From: JAUZPB01 sp037140715
Lineage (GTDB): Bacteria; Bacteroidota; Ignavibacteria; Ignavibacteriales; SURF-24
Reading direction: 5' to 3'
Assembly (NCBI GenBank): GCA_037140715.1
Contig: JBAXDX010000064.1
Location: 1-16,626 of the forward strand
DNA: 16,626 nucleotides
Part shown: positions 7,667 through 15,570 of the stretch, piece after piece
How the letters are laid out: each line of letters opens with the position of its first letter
Numbering within the stretch: the first letter of the stretch is position 1
Translations under genes and position numbers: made by a program
Notes under the pieces: model-generated
What the model saw: the letters and a program-made list of their open reading frames with translations, nothing else
What the model was told of the DNA's origin: nothing
Databases searched by the model: none

Positions 7667-9034
7667 GTGGAAAAAGTAATCGGCTACATTACAGAGAATT
7701 ATGATCGTTATTTATCTGAACTTCAGGATTTCCTAAGAATTCCAAGTATTAGCACCTTACCTGAAAATAATGTATATATGAGCCAGTGCGCGAAGTTTAT
7801 AGCCGAAAAACTAAGAGCTGCGAATATGAGTAAAGTCGAGGTTTTCCAGACAGAAGGACATCCGATTGTTTACGGCGAGTGGCTCGGTGCTCCTGGCAAA
7901 CCGACTATACTAATTTACGGGCATTACGATGTTCAGCCGGTTGATCCCGTAGAACTATGGGATAATCATCCATTTGAACCGGTTATCTATGACGATAAAA
8001 TCTGGGCACGCGGAGCTACCGATGATAAAGGACAATTGTTTGTCCATATAAAAAGCGTTGAGGCATTCTTTAAAAGCAATGGCTGTCCGCCGTTAAATAT
8101 AAAATTTATTATCGAGGGTGAAGAAGAAATCGGCAGCGAAAACCTCACCAAATTCTTAAACCTGAATAGAAACATGCTGAAATGCGATGCTGTACTGCTC
8201 TCCGATACTTCCCTGTTTGATAAAGGAATTCCGACTATTACTTACGGACTGCGCGGTCTCTGCTATATGGAAGTTGAAGTTACCGGTCCTAACCGCGACC
8301 TGCATTCAGGCAGTTTCGGGGGCGCTGTGGCTAACCCGATAAATATCCTGGCTCAGATGATATCCAAACTGCATGATAATAATGGAATGGTCGCTATCCC
8401 GGATTTTTATAAGGATGTTTTACCTTTAACTGATAAAGAAATAAACAGCTTTAAAAAGCTGAAGTTCTCCGAAAAACTTTATGCTAAAAACCTCGGAGTA
8501 GCCGAACTTGGAGGCGAGAAAGGATTTACTGCACTTGAGAGAATATGGACAAGACCCACTCTTGACTGTAACAGCATCTCCGGTGGCTTTAAAGGCGCGG
8601 GAGCAAAAACTATTATTCCTTCCAAAGCCAGCGCTAAGATAAGCATGAGACTCGTGCCTAATCAGGCACCTAAGAAGACTGCGAAATTATTTACTAAATA
8701 TTTTCAGTCGATTGCTCCCAAAAGCGTTAAGGTTACCGTTAAAGAACTGCACGGCGGACATCCGGTAATAATGCCACTCGATCATAAGGCTACTATCGTG
8801 GCTGCTAACGCAATGCAAAAGGCTTTTGGCAAAAAAACTGTCTTTATGCGCGAGGGCGGTTCTATTCCAATTATCGTTGATTTTGTTAAGAAACTAAAAG
8901 CTCCGGCCGTGCTTATGGGACTTGGGCTTGACAGCGAGAATCTCCATTCTCCTAATGAACATTTTGACCTGAACCATTTTAAGCTCGGAATACTAAGTTC
9001 CGCTTACTTTATTCAGGAGTTCTCCGGTAAATAG
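7667..9034 (+). CDS. M20-family dipeptidase
   Basis: This is a cytoplasmic zinc peptidase of 455 residues, a normal length for the M20 dipeptidase group related to carnosinase-type enzymes. Catalytic features are all present: GHYDVQP (85-91) with metal ligand H86 and active-site D88, bridging D119 in ATDDKG, E153 as general base and E154 as ligand in EGEEEIGS (150-157), D180 in LLSDTS, H213 in DLHSGSFGG, and H427 in the C-terminal LHSPNEH. The start is a GTG at 7667-7669. An overlapping ATG at 7665 is in another frame, and the only in-frame upstream codons before a stop are not usual starts. No clear Shine-Dalgarno is present. It heads a run of four plus-strand genes (gaps 36 bp, 15 bp and a 4-bp overlap), although the products are not obviously one pathway. 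Its role is probably turnover of dipeptides; exact substrate preference cannot be read from the sequence. Confidence 0.92.
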   Translation: MEKVIGYITENYDRYLSELQDFLRIPSISTLPENNVYMSQCAKFIAEKLRAANMSKVEVFQTEGHPIVYGEWLGAPGKPTILIYGHYDVQPVDPVELWDNHPFEPVIYDDKIWARGATDDKGQLFVHIKSVEAFFKSNGCPPLNIKFIIEGEEEIGSENLTKFLNLNRNMLKCDAVLLSDTSLFDKGIPTITYGLRGLCYMEVEVTGPNRDLHSGSFGGAVANPINILAQMISKLHDNNGMVAIPDFYKDVLPLTDKEINSFKKLKFSEKLYAKNLGVAELGGEKGFTALERIWTRPTLDCNSISGGFKGAGAKTIIPSKASAKISMRLVPNQAPKKTAKLFTKYFQSIAPKSVKVTVKELHGGHPVIMPLDHKATIVAANAMQKAFGKKTVFMREGGSIPIIVDFVKKLKAPAVLMGLGLDSENLHSPNEHFDLNHFKLGILSSAYFIQEFSGK

Positions 9035-9070
9035 TAGCAACTTAATTTCCACCGACAATATAGAGGAATT

Positions 9071-9949
9071 ATGAAAAAGTATTTAGGTCTTCTCTTTATT
9101 TTATTACTGTTGTTAACTATTGTTATACTGATAGTTTATTCGTTCACCAACTTTTCATTCAATAACAGTAACGGCAACATGAACAGCCAGTCAGGAGATG
9201 CGGCTTATTCTGCATCCAAGGACCAAAGCGTCCAGTCCTATAACATATCCGTTCAGAAGGAAGTAGCTGTTAACAGGTTTGCTTGCGACACTATCGCCCT
9301 GCAGGAATATATCCTTGTCAATTATCCGGCTGGTTCTTATCTCGTACAGTTTGACCGGACATTTACTCTGAATATCCCTAAATATGCGGTTATTTATAAA
9401 AAGCTTGATGCCGATTATGTCTTCGCCGCTATTGTCAAATCAAAAGAAGGTGAAAGGAATATTGAAACTAAGAATATCATCGGCTATGAATCGAGTTTTA
9501 TAAACCTCGACAGCACTAAGCTCGGCACAGCTTTCTTTTTCCTTACTTTATTCCAATGCGTGGACAGCAGTTTCCAAATGATATGGGAAAAGGAAATACC
9601 AATCCACGGCGGCTTTAACCAGATGACTTATGCAGTCTGGAAAAACAAAAATATTCCGTATGTCAGTCTTAACTTCGAAGACGGTATAATTGTCGGACAC
9701 AGGGATTATAATGTTTTTATGTGCGATGGTCTTAAAGCTCCGCCCCATCTGCTCGAAACTTATGAGGGCATATCCCACAAACGAACTATGGCAAATATTA
9801 ATAACGACCAGTACCCGGATTATTTTGAATTTAATTTTCTTAGCACCGCAAACAGAATTGCTTCCGAAGACTCCGTTGCCTTTCTTTGGGATGTTAAGAA
9901 AAATCTATATTATAATACCAGAAACCCGAAACAAACACGGTTCTTTTAA
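9071..9949 (+). CDS. Membrane-anchored or secreted protein with a VCBS/FG-GAP-like Asp motif
   Basis: I do not recognise the family. The 292-residue product begins with one long hydrophobic stretch (about 4-27) after MKKY, which fits a signal anchor or uncleaved signal peptide, followed by a Ser/Asn/Gly-rich linker (28-60). The remainder should be extracytoplasmic and mainly beta. Near the C-terminus, 'ANINNDQYPDYFEF' (241-254) resembles the calcium-binding 'DxNxDGxxD' loop of VCBS/FG-GAP beta-propeller repeats, although only one copy is clear. The segments FQMIWEKEI (168-176) and YVSLNFEDGIIVG (197-209) read like propeller blades. The start is supported by GAGG four bases ahead of the ATG. 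It sits between the dipeptidase and the YgfZ-like gene with short gaps, so it is probably co-transcribed. No enzymatic motif is seen, and its function is unknown. Confidence 0.75.
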   Translation: MKKYLGLLFILLLLLTIVILIVYSFTNFSFNNSNGNMNSQSGDAAYSASKDQSVQSYNISVQKEVAVNRFACDTIALQEYILVNYPAGSYLVQFDRTFTLNIPKYAVIYKKLDADYVFAAIVKSKEGERNIETKNIIGYESSFINLDSTKLGTAFFFLTLFQCVDSSFQMIWEKEIPIHGGFNQMTYAVWKNKNIPYVSLNFEDGIIVGHRDYNVFMCDGLKAPPHLLETYEGISHKRTMANINNDQYPDYFEFNFLSTANRIASEDSVAFLWDVKKNLYYNTRNPKQTRFF

Positions 9950-9964
9950 GCAAGGAGTTTTTTA

Positions 9965-11044
9965 ATGACTGAAGCTGTAAATTTTTATAAATCTGTTTAT
10001 GAAAATATAAAATTTGATGATTCGGGAAACCGCGTGCTGAGCTTTACTACCGTCAGGGAAGAATATAACGCTCTTAAAAATGGCGTTGGCATCAGAGATA
10101 TATCTGATTCTTCCCTGCTTGAAATGCGCGGCAAGGACTGTCTCGACTTCCTGAACCGCATCAGCACAAACCTGGTTAAGGATATTAAGACAAACAGGGT
10201 AGCCAGTACAATTTTTACTAATGAAAATGGCGGAATACTTGACAGGGTTACTGTAGCTAATCTTGATAATATTATTTTCCTGCTCGGCAGTTCTGCTTAT
10301 AGAACTAAGTTGTTTATCTGGATTAATAAATATATTATTAAAGAGGATATTCAGATATCTGATCATAGCGCCAAATATTCCAAATTTGAGATAACCGGCA
10401 GCCAGTCCCGCTCTTTCTTGTCAATGTTCTTTGGTGACCTGATGGACGCTGATGAATCCGGTTTCGCCTTTAAGGTGTATTTCGACCGTACTGAAGCATA
10501 TCTTATTAAAAAGAATGAATTCGGTATTACTAAATATATTATTATCTGTGTGCATGAGGATACGCAGGCGTTGCTGAACTTCATGCAAAATCATAAAAGT
10601 GTTTTCGACCTTGTAATGGCTGGCAGCGATGCGTACCAGGCTTTCCGTATTAAACACGGAATCCCTGAAGCCCCTGCAGAGCTGAACGACAATTATAATC
10701 CTCATGAAGTAAACCTTACTGATGATATAAGCTTTTCCAAAGGCAGTTACATTGGTCAGAAAGCTGTCTCACGGTTTGATTCTTTCGGCAAGGCAAAGGA
10801 AATCCTTGCGGTCTTAGTATTTGATGATGAAGTCAGCCATTCCCTCTGGTATTCTCTCTTTGCCGAAGATAACCGCGAAGCCGGTATCGTTACATCAATA
10901 GCAAAAGCAATTGATGCCGGTAAATCTATTGCCCTGGCTTTTATCAAAAAGGAATTCGCTGACGAAGGCACTAAGCTTACAGCAAAAGACAGCCACGGAC
11001 AGGAATTTCCCGTAACTGTATGCTGCATCCCGGTAAAGAAATGA
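9965..11044 (+). CDS. ygfZ: YgfZ/GcvT-domain folate-binding-like protein
   Basis: This 359-residue protein belongs to the YgfZ (COG0354)/GcvT fold, which binds tetrahydrofolate and supports iron-sulfur enzyme maturation. Supporting blocks are an N-terminal GcvT-like segment (residues 25-110, including VGIRDISDSSLLEMRGKD and FLNRISTNLV), 'YNPHEVNL' (244-251), and the family signature region 'KGSYIGQK' (259-266) followed by a Phe/Arg-rich stretch. The usual signature is KGCYxGQE. Here the Cys, reported to matter in E. coli YgfZ, is Ser261 and the Glu is Lys266, so activity may differ. AAGGAG seven bases before the ATG gives a strong start. The stop codon overlaps the next gene's start as ATGA, which suggests translational coupling to the adenosyltransferase. 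A folate-independent or rewired paralogue is possible, and the assignment to YgfZ rather than an aminomethyltransferase rests on length and the signature. Confidence 0.82.
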   Translation: MTEAVNFYKSVYENIKFDDSGNRVLSFTTVREEYNALKNGVGIRDISDSSLLEMRGKDCLDFLNRISTNLVKDIKTNRVASTIFTNENGGILDRVTVANLDNIIFLLGSSAYRTKLFIWINKYIIKEDIQISDHSAKYSKFEITGSQSRSFLSMFFGDLMDADESGFAFKVYFDRTEAYLIKKNEFGITKYIIICVHEDTQALLNFMQNHKSVFDLVMAGSDAYQAFRIKHGIPEAPAELNDNYNPHEVNLTDDISFSKGSYIGQKAVSRFDSFGKAKEILAVLVFDDEVSHSLWYSLFAEDNREAGIVTSIAKAIDAGKSIALAFIKKEFADEGTKLTAKDSHGQEFPVTVCCIPVKK

Positions 11045-11589
11045 GGATTTATACCAGAACCGGTGATAATGGCGAAACAGGATTGTTCGGCGGAGACCGC
11101 ATATCAAAGAGCGATATCAGGATTGAAGCATTCGGTACTGTTGATGAGCTGAATTCCCTGCTCGGACTGGCGCTTACAGATATTAAAGATACCGGCATCA
11201 GACAGGTAATATTAAAAATTCAGAACCAGTTGTTTACTCTTGGTACCGACCTCGCTACTCCTCCAAATGGAAAGACCGAACAGTATATTCAGCGCACACC
11301 CGGTGAATATATTGAATATATTGAGGAAGAAATTGACTGGTATGATTCAAAACTGGAGGAATTAAAGAATTTCATCCTGCCTGGCGGCTCTAAAGGAGCA
11401 GCAATGCTTTTTTATGCCAGAACTATCTGTCGCAGAGCTGAAAGAAAAGTAGTAACACTTAATAAAATTGTTATAATAAATCAAAATATTTGTGTATATT
11501 TGAACCGTCTCTCAGATTTGTGTTTTGTTCTGGCTCGTTATGAAAATCATGTCAACAATCTTCCTGATATACTGTGGGAAAAGACATGA
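11041..11589 (+). CDS. PduO-type cob(I)alamin adenosyltransferase
   Basis: This enzyme transfers the 5'-deoxyadenosyl group of ATP to cob(I)alamin to make adenosylcobalamin. The 182-residue product matches the family's length and motifs: ATP-binding 'YTRTGDNGETGLFGGDR' (4-20), 'FGTVDELNS' (31-39), 'FILPGGSKGA' (111-120), 'RTICRRAERKV' (127-137) and 'YLNRLSDLCFVLAR' (153-166), forming the expected helical trimer subunit. I use the ATG at 11041, which overlaps the YgfZ stop as ATGA. The upstream ATG at 11020 would add seven non-conserved residues inside the previous gene. It is the last gene of the run. A hairpin at 11615-11646 lies between it and the tmRNA gene. No other cobalamin gene or cobalamin-dependent enzyme is in the window, so it may serve salvage or a mutase encoded elsewhere. 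Confidence 0.95.
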   Translation: MRIYTRTGDNGETGLFGGDRISKSDIRIEAFGTVDELNSLLGLALTDIKDTGIRQVILKIQNQLFTLGTDLATPPNGKTEQYIQRTPGEYIEYIEEEIDWYDSKLEELKNFILPGGSKGAAMLFYARTICRRAERKVVTLNKIVIINQNICVYLNRLSDLCFVLARYENHVNNLPDILWEKT

Positions 11590-11614
11590 TGCAGGTTATT
11601 CCCGTTCCTTAAAT

Positions 11615-11646
11615 CTTAATAATAATCAAAAATGATTATTATTAAG
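11615..11646 (+). terminator. Strong AT-rich hairpin between adenosyltransferase and tmRNA
   Basis: Arms of 14 bp (cttaataataatca at 11615-11628 and tgattattattaag at 11633-11646) pair perfectly around an AAAA loop. It follows the adenosyltransferase stop by 25 bases and precedes the tmRNA 5' end by 12. There is no U-tract on either strand, so it is not a textbook intrinsic terminator. It may end the operon, protect an mRNA 3' end, or mark tmRNA processing. Confidence 0.4.
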
Positions 11647-11658
11647 GGAAAATAACAC

Positions 11659-12023
11659 GGGGGTGAATTTGGCTTCGACGGGGTTAGTAAAACTTTGGAC
11701 TGCGCGCCGTGATCGCCGATTGCACGTTAAACATTGGCAAACAAACAATAACTGGCGAATATAATTACGCCTTAGCTGCTTAATTTTATTAATTTAAAAT
11801 GGTAGCCGTTCATTAAGTTTTCACATATCGGAATTTAAATGAACGCCGTTCAGGTATGATAGTCAGATGAGCGTCCGGGTATCTCTGGCGAAACTTTACC
11901 GGGCAACTTTAAGTTCAACCCTGCCTGACCGGGATGCTTAAAGTATAAGTAATATGCAGGCTATGCGTGTAGATGTTCTTAGAGTTCTATCTTCGGACGC
12001 GGGTTCGACTCCCGCCACCTCCA
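11659..12023 (+). ncRNA. ssrA: tmRNA (SsrA), one-piece
   Basis: This RNA rescues stalled ribosomes with SmpB by acting as tRNA-Ala and as a short message. The 5' end GGGGGTG (11659-11665) pairs with CACCTCC (12016-12022), with one G-U pair, to form the acceptor stem, followed by discriminator A12023. The genome continues CTA, so the CCA end is not encoded. Other hallmarks are 'ggcttcgacgggg' near the 5' end, and the T arm 'gcgggttcgactcccgc' just before the acceptor 3' strand. The gene is uninterrupted, without the permuted two-piece layout. The length of about 365 nt is typical. The tag reading frame lies at 11754-11783. Between tag and tRNA-like end are paired blocks consistent with pseudoknots, such as accgggca and tgcctgaccggg. 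The exact 5' end depends on RNase P processing. Confidence 0.97.
11754..11783 (+). other. tmRNA proteolysis-tag reading frame (GEYNYALAA)
   Basis: GGC at 11754 followed by eight codons and TAA encodes GEYNYALAA. The ending YALAA is the degron recognised by ClpXP-type proteases in this family. The preceding 'caataact' matches the UAAC/UAGUC-type context before resume codons. The frame also stays open back to another GGC at 11736, which would give a longer tag (GKQTIT plus the nine residues). I prefer the short one because it matches Bacteroidota-type tags. Confidence 0.8.
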
Positions 12024-12065
12024 CTATTTATTATTCAGTATGCCACACACTAATATTCCGGCGGC

Positions 12066-12111
12066 ATCAGAAAAAGGCAGTCACCTTCTTTTTCCACGCC
12101 TTTATTCTGAT
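12066..12111 (+). terminator. Stem-loop downstream of tmRNA
   Basis: The arms atcagaaaaaggc (12066-12078) and gcctttattctgat (12098-12111) pair over 13 bp with one bulged A, around a 19-base loop. It lies 42 bases after the tmRNA end. No U-tract follows, so it is only a possible terminator or processing hairpin. Confidence 0.35.
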
Positions 12112-12188
12112 AATAACCCTGAAAATTAAATGAACTTACTTACCCGGATAAATTAATTAATTCACGTTACGCAAAATTCATTTAAACT

Positions 12189-12252
12189 ATGATCCTTATG
12201 ATTTATATGATAACACAATCATCATAAAATAAATCATTTAATCATAAGAATC
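12189..12252. promoter_or_regulatory. ATGAT/ATCAT array forming an inverted repeat upstream of the kinase gene
   Basis: ATGAT occurs at 12189, 12198 and 12207, exactly 9 bp apart. The reverse complement ATCAT follows at 12218, 12221, 12233 and 12241. The outer parts form an inverted repeat (gatccttatgatt at 12191-12203 against aatcataagaatc at 12240-12252, one mismatch). It ends 44 bases before the start codon of the CheB-CheR-kinase gene. An operator-like cluster is plausible, but AT-rich chance repetition cannot be excluded. Confidence 0.4.
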
Positions 12253-12296
12253 GTAATTCAGACAGATTTTGCACAAAATAATGAAGCGAGAACATC

Positions 12297-15200
12297 ATGG
12301 AAAAAAGAGAAGAAGAAATCACAGACGCATCTGTAAATACCGAACCGGTCGGGATGCAGGATACCGCCATAATAACAGATGAAGTGCAGGAAATAACAGA
12401 AATAACGGATGTTATCATTAACGACCGGTTCCCTATTGTAGGCATCGGCGCATCGGCTGGCGGGCTGGCAGCCTTTGAATCATTTTTTTCCGGAATGCCT
12501 GCCGATACTGATCCGGATATGGCCTTTGTACTGGTGCAGCATCTTGCCCCCGACCATAAAAGTATCCTCACTGATCTTATCAGGCGCTATACACGTATGC
12601 AGGTCTTTGAAGTTGAAAACGGAATGAAAGTGTACCCTAATTGTGCGTACATTATCCCGCCTAACCGCAATATGGCTTTCCTTAACGGCACGCTCCAGTT
12701 ACTGGAACCCTCCGCTCCCAGAGGTCAGCGCCTGCCTATAGATTTCTTTTTCCGCTCTTTGGCAAATGACCAGCATGAACGGGCTATCTGTATCGTCCTT
12801 TCAGGTACCGGAAGTGATGGAACTCTCGGTGTCCGCGCCATTAAAGGCGAGGGAGGTATGGCTATGGCACAGGAACCCGATTCCACAGAGTATGACGGTA
12901 TGCCCCGCAACGCCATCGCAACCGGTCTTATAGACTATGAACTGTCGCCGGCCGAAATGCCCGCCCAGCTTATTACTTATGTCGCACATGCTTTCAGCAA
13001 ACAGACCAGTAACATTACCATTGCTCCTGCCCCAAAATCTGAGAATGTACTTCATAAGATATTTACTCTTCTGCGTACCCAGACCGGACACGACTTTTCA
13101 CAATATAAACCCAGGACTATTAACCGCCGTATCGAACGGCGCATGGCCATCCACCAGATTGAAATAACTGATGATTATCTCAAGCTTCTGCAACAATCAC
13201 CGGCTGAAGTGGAAGCACTCTTTCGCGACTTGTTAATCGGCGTTACTAATTTCTTCCGCGACCCGACAGCATTCGATGTTTTCGAAAAACTGCTCATACC
13301 CAAGCTGGTTGCAAACAAACCCGACAACGCCATTATCCGTGTCTGGATCCCTGGTTGCTCAACCGGCGAGGAAGCTTATTCTATAGCCATACTGCTGACT
13401 GAAGTTCAGGAATTATTAAAAAAGAATTTTAGAATACAGATATTTGCCACCGACATTGACAGCAAGGCAATTGCCACAGCCCGTGCCGGCTACTATCCGG
13501 CCAGTATCATAGCTGATATTTCCCAGGAACGGATTGCCCGCTTTTTTATAGCTGAGCCTAACGGCGAGACATATCATATCCGCAAAAGTATCCGCGATAT
13601 GCTTGTCTTTTCCGAACAGGATGTAATTAAAGACCCGCCCTTTTCTAAGCTTGACCTTATCAGTTGCCGCAACCTGCTGATATATATGGACAGCCTCCTC
13701 CAGAAGAAGATCATCCCTCTCTTTCATTATTCACTGAACCCGGGCGGATTCCTGTTCCTCGGCACATCTGAGTCTGTAGGTGAGTTTGCCGATCTTTTTG
13801 ATACACTCGACCGTAAAGCAAAGTTATACCGCTCCAAATCGGATTTCTATAGCGTCCGCCGTGCATCACTTGGCAAATTTTTATCCCCAATGTTTACTCT
13901 GGCAACATCCGCAGACAAAAAACATACAGACGATAGCAAACTGCCGTTACGCGAGATAACTGAACGGACACTTTTGCAACGAATTGTGCAGGTTGCAGCG
14001 CTTGTAAATGCTAATGGTGATATTCTTTATTTACACGGACGCACCGGAATGTTTCTCGAAGTCCCCTCTGGTGTCTCCTCCGGAGTCAGCAATATCCTGA
14101 AAATGGCACGCGAAGGATTACAGTACGAATTAACCGTAGCATTACGCAAAGTCGTCCTGCATGGTACAAGTGTATATTATCCAGGGCTTCGTGTTAAAAC
14201 TAACGGAGATTTTTCGCTGGTTAATCTCTCCGTCCACCTGGTAACTGAAAGCTCCGCTGATGCACCCTTTTTTCTTGTTCTCCTCGAACAGCAAATGACC
14301 CCGTTTGTAGTTACAAGCACGGATACTTCAAACGTTGATGCCCGCATATCCGAACTGATGATACAGATGCGCACTAAGGAAGAGTACATCCAGACTGCAA
14401 ACGAGGAACTCGAAACTGCAAACGAGGAGCTTAAATCTTCCAACGAGGAGATGCAGTCCATCAATGAGGAATTGCAGTCCACTAACGAAGAACTCGAAAC
14501 TTCTAAAGAAGAACTACAGTCTGTCAATGAGGAGCTTTTAATCGTCAACTCAGAGCTTATAACCAAAGTAACTGACCTTTCACGGGCAAATAATGACATC
14601 ACCAACCTTTTGGCAGGCTCCGGCATCGGCATCCTCTTTGTCGATATCGCTCAGCGAATCACGCGCTTTACTCCCGCCATTACTAAAATTATTAATCTTA
14701 TTTCCTCCGATGCCGGGAGACCTGTGCACCATATCCTCTCTAATTTGATCGATTATAACAATCTCTCGGCTGATATTCAGTCAGTACTCGACAGCCTGAT
14801 TCCAAAAGAGATTGAAGTACGTATCAAGACAGAGGAATGGTTCATAATGCGTATCCTGCCTTACCGCACAATGGATAATGTAATCGAGGGAGCAGTAGTA
14901 ACTTTTATAGACATTACCGAGAAGAAGCTGGCTGAAAAGGAAATATCACGCCAGTTATCCGAAAAGGGAATACTTCTTAAAGAAGTCCACCACCGCATAA
15001 AAAATAATATTCAGTCTATCGGAGGCCTTCTGTCCATCCAGTTAGACTCATCTACTAATTCCGAAGTTATTGCTGGGTTGCGCGATGCACTTGGTCGCGT
15101 TAACAGTATGCGGATTCTCTATGATAAGCTACTCCTTACCGATGAGTACGGTAATATCTCTGCTAAAAATTATATTGAGAGTCTTATTGATGCAATTATT

Positions 15201-15557
15201 ACTCTATTTAAATATGGCAGGGTAATAATAATTGATAAGCAGCTCGATGATTTTTATCTTGATACAAAACGGCTCTTCTCTCTTGGAATTATTGTTAATG
15301 AGATTTTTACAAATATATTGAAATACGCTTTCCCTGATAATAATGATGGTCTGATAAAAGTTACATTAATAAAGATTAATAATACTGTAACACTCACCAT
15401 ACAGGATGACGGCAGAGGACTCCCTGACGGATTTGACCTAAATGAATCAAAAGAATTTGGTCTTATGCTTGTAAAAATGCTTTGCGAGCAAATCCATGGG
15501 GTTTTTACTATAAAAACCTGTAACGGCACAAGAGTTATTTTGATATTTAATATTTAA
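12297..15557 (+). CDS. CheB-CheR-PAS-HisKA_2 hybrid sensor histidine kinase
   Basis: This 1086-residue soluble signalling protein has its modules in a known order. Residues about 45-232 are a CheB methylesterase with catalytic S53 (GASAGG), H82 (QHLAP) and D174 (GTGSDGT) but no N-terminal receiver. Residues about 250-515 are CheR: N-terminal helices (RRIERRMAIHQ), the S-adenosylmethionine loop GCSTGEEAYS (353-362), ATDID (384-388) and ISCRNLLIYMD (455-465). A PAS-like region (about 555-665) and a Glu-rich 'NEEL' coiled coil (about 695-755) follow, then a second PAS (about 765-875). Residues about 890-970 are a HisKA_2 dimerisation domain with EVHHRIKNN (896-904), where H899 before R is the probable phosphoacceptor. 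The ATPase domain has N1001/N1006 and DDGRGLP (1037-1043). There is no C-terminal receiver, so phosphate must go to a separate regulator. GC content falls sharply in the last 500 bases or so. No membrane segment is seen. An intrinsic terminator follows. Confidence 0.95.
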   Translation: MEKREEEITDASVNTEPVGMQDTAIITDEVQEITEITDVIINDRFPIVGIGASAGGLAAFESFFSGMPADTDPDMAFVLVQHLAPDHKSILTDLIRRYTRMQVFEVENGMKVYPNCAYIIPPNRNMAFLNGTLQLLEPSAPRGQRLPIDFFFRSLANDQHERAICIVLSGTGSDGTLGVRAIKGEGGMAMAQEPDSTEYDGMPRNAIATGLIDYELSPAEMPAQLITYVAHAFSKQTSNITIAPAPKSENVLHKIFTLLRTQTGHDFSQYKPRTINRRIERRMAIHQIEITDDYLKLLQQSPAEVEALFRDLLIGVTNFFRDPTAFDVFEKLLIPKLVANKPDNAIIRVWIPGCSTGEEAYSIAILLTEVQELLKKNFRIQIFATDIDSKAIATARAGYYPASIIADISQERIARFFIAEPNGETYHIRKSIRDMLVFSEQDVIKDPPFSKLDLISCRNLLIYMDSLLQKKIIPLFHYSLNPGGFLFLGTSESVGEFADLFDTLDRKAKLYRSKSDFYSVRRASLGKFLSPMFTLATSADKKHTDDSKLPLREITERTLLQRIVQVAALVNANGDILYLHGRTGMFLEVPSGVSSGVSNILKMAREGLQYELTVALRKVVLHGTSVYYPGLRVKTNGDFSLVNLSVHLVTESSADAPFFLVLLEQQMTPFVVTSTDTSNVDARISELMIQMRTKEEYIQTANEELETANEELKSSNEEMQSINEELQSTNEELETSKEELQSVNEELLIVNSELITKVTDLSRANNDITNLLAGSGIGILFVDIAQRITRFTPAITKIINLISSDAGRPVHHILSNLIDYNNLSADIQSVLDSLIPKEIEVRIKTEEWFIMRILPYRTMDNVIEGAVVTFIDITEKKLAEKEISRQLSEKGILLKEVHHRIKNNIQSIGGLLSIQLDSSTNSEVIAGLRDALGRVNSMRILYDKLLLTDEYGNISAKNYIESLIDAIITLFKYGRVIIIDKQLDDFYLDTKRLFSLGIIVNEIFTNILKYAFPDNNDGLIKVTLIKINNTVTLTIQDDGRGLPDGFDLNESKEFGLMLVKMLCEQIHGVFTIKTCNGTRVILIFNI

Positions 15558-15570
15558 TCCCGTTCTCACG

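Noticed and set aside
11736..11783. Longer tmRNA tag GKQTIT plus GEYNYALAA
   Set aside because: The frame is open, but the context before GGC 11754 (caataact) fits a resume site better and the nine-residue tag matches known Bacteroidota-type tags. The upstream codons are probably part of the linker after the first pseudoknot.
14380..14560. Near-identical GAGGAACT-type DNA repeats within the kinase gene
   Set aside because: They encode the NEEL heptads typical of this CheB-CheR-kinase family, so they reflect protein coiled-coil repeats and not a separate DNA element.
14177..14632. 151-residue minus-strand Ser/Val-rich open frame
   Set aside because: It is the antisense reading of the NEEL coiled-coil repeat of the kinase fusion; the low-complexity serine runs are a by-product.
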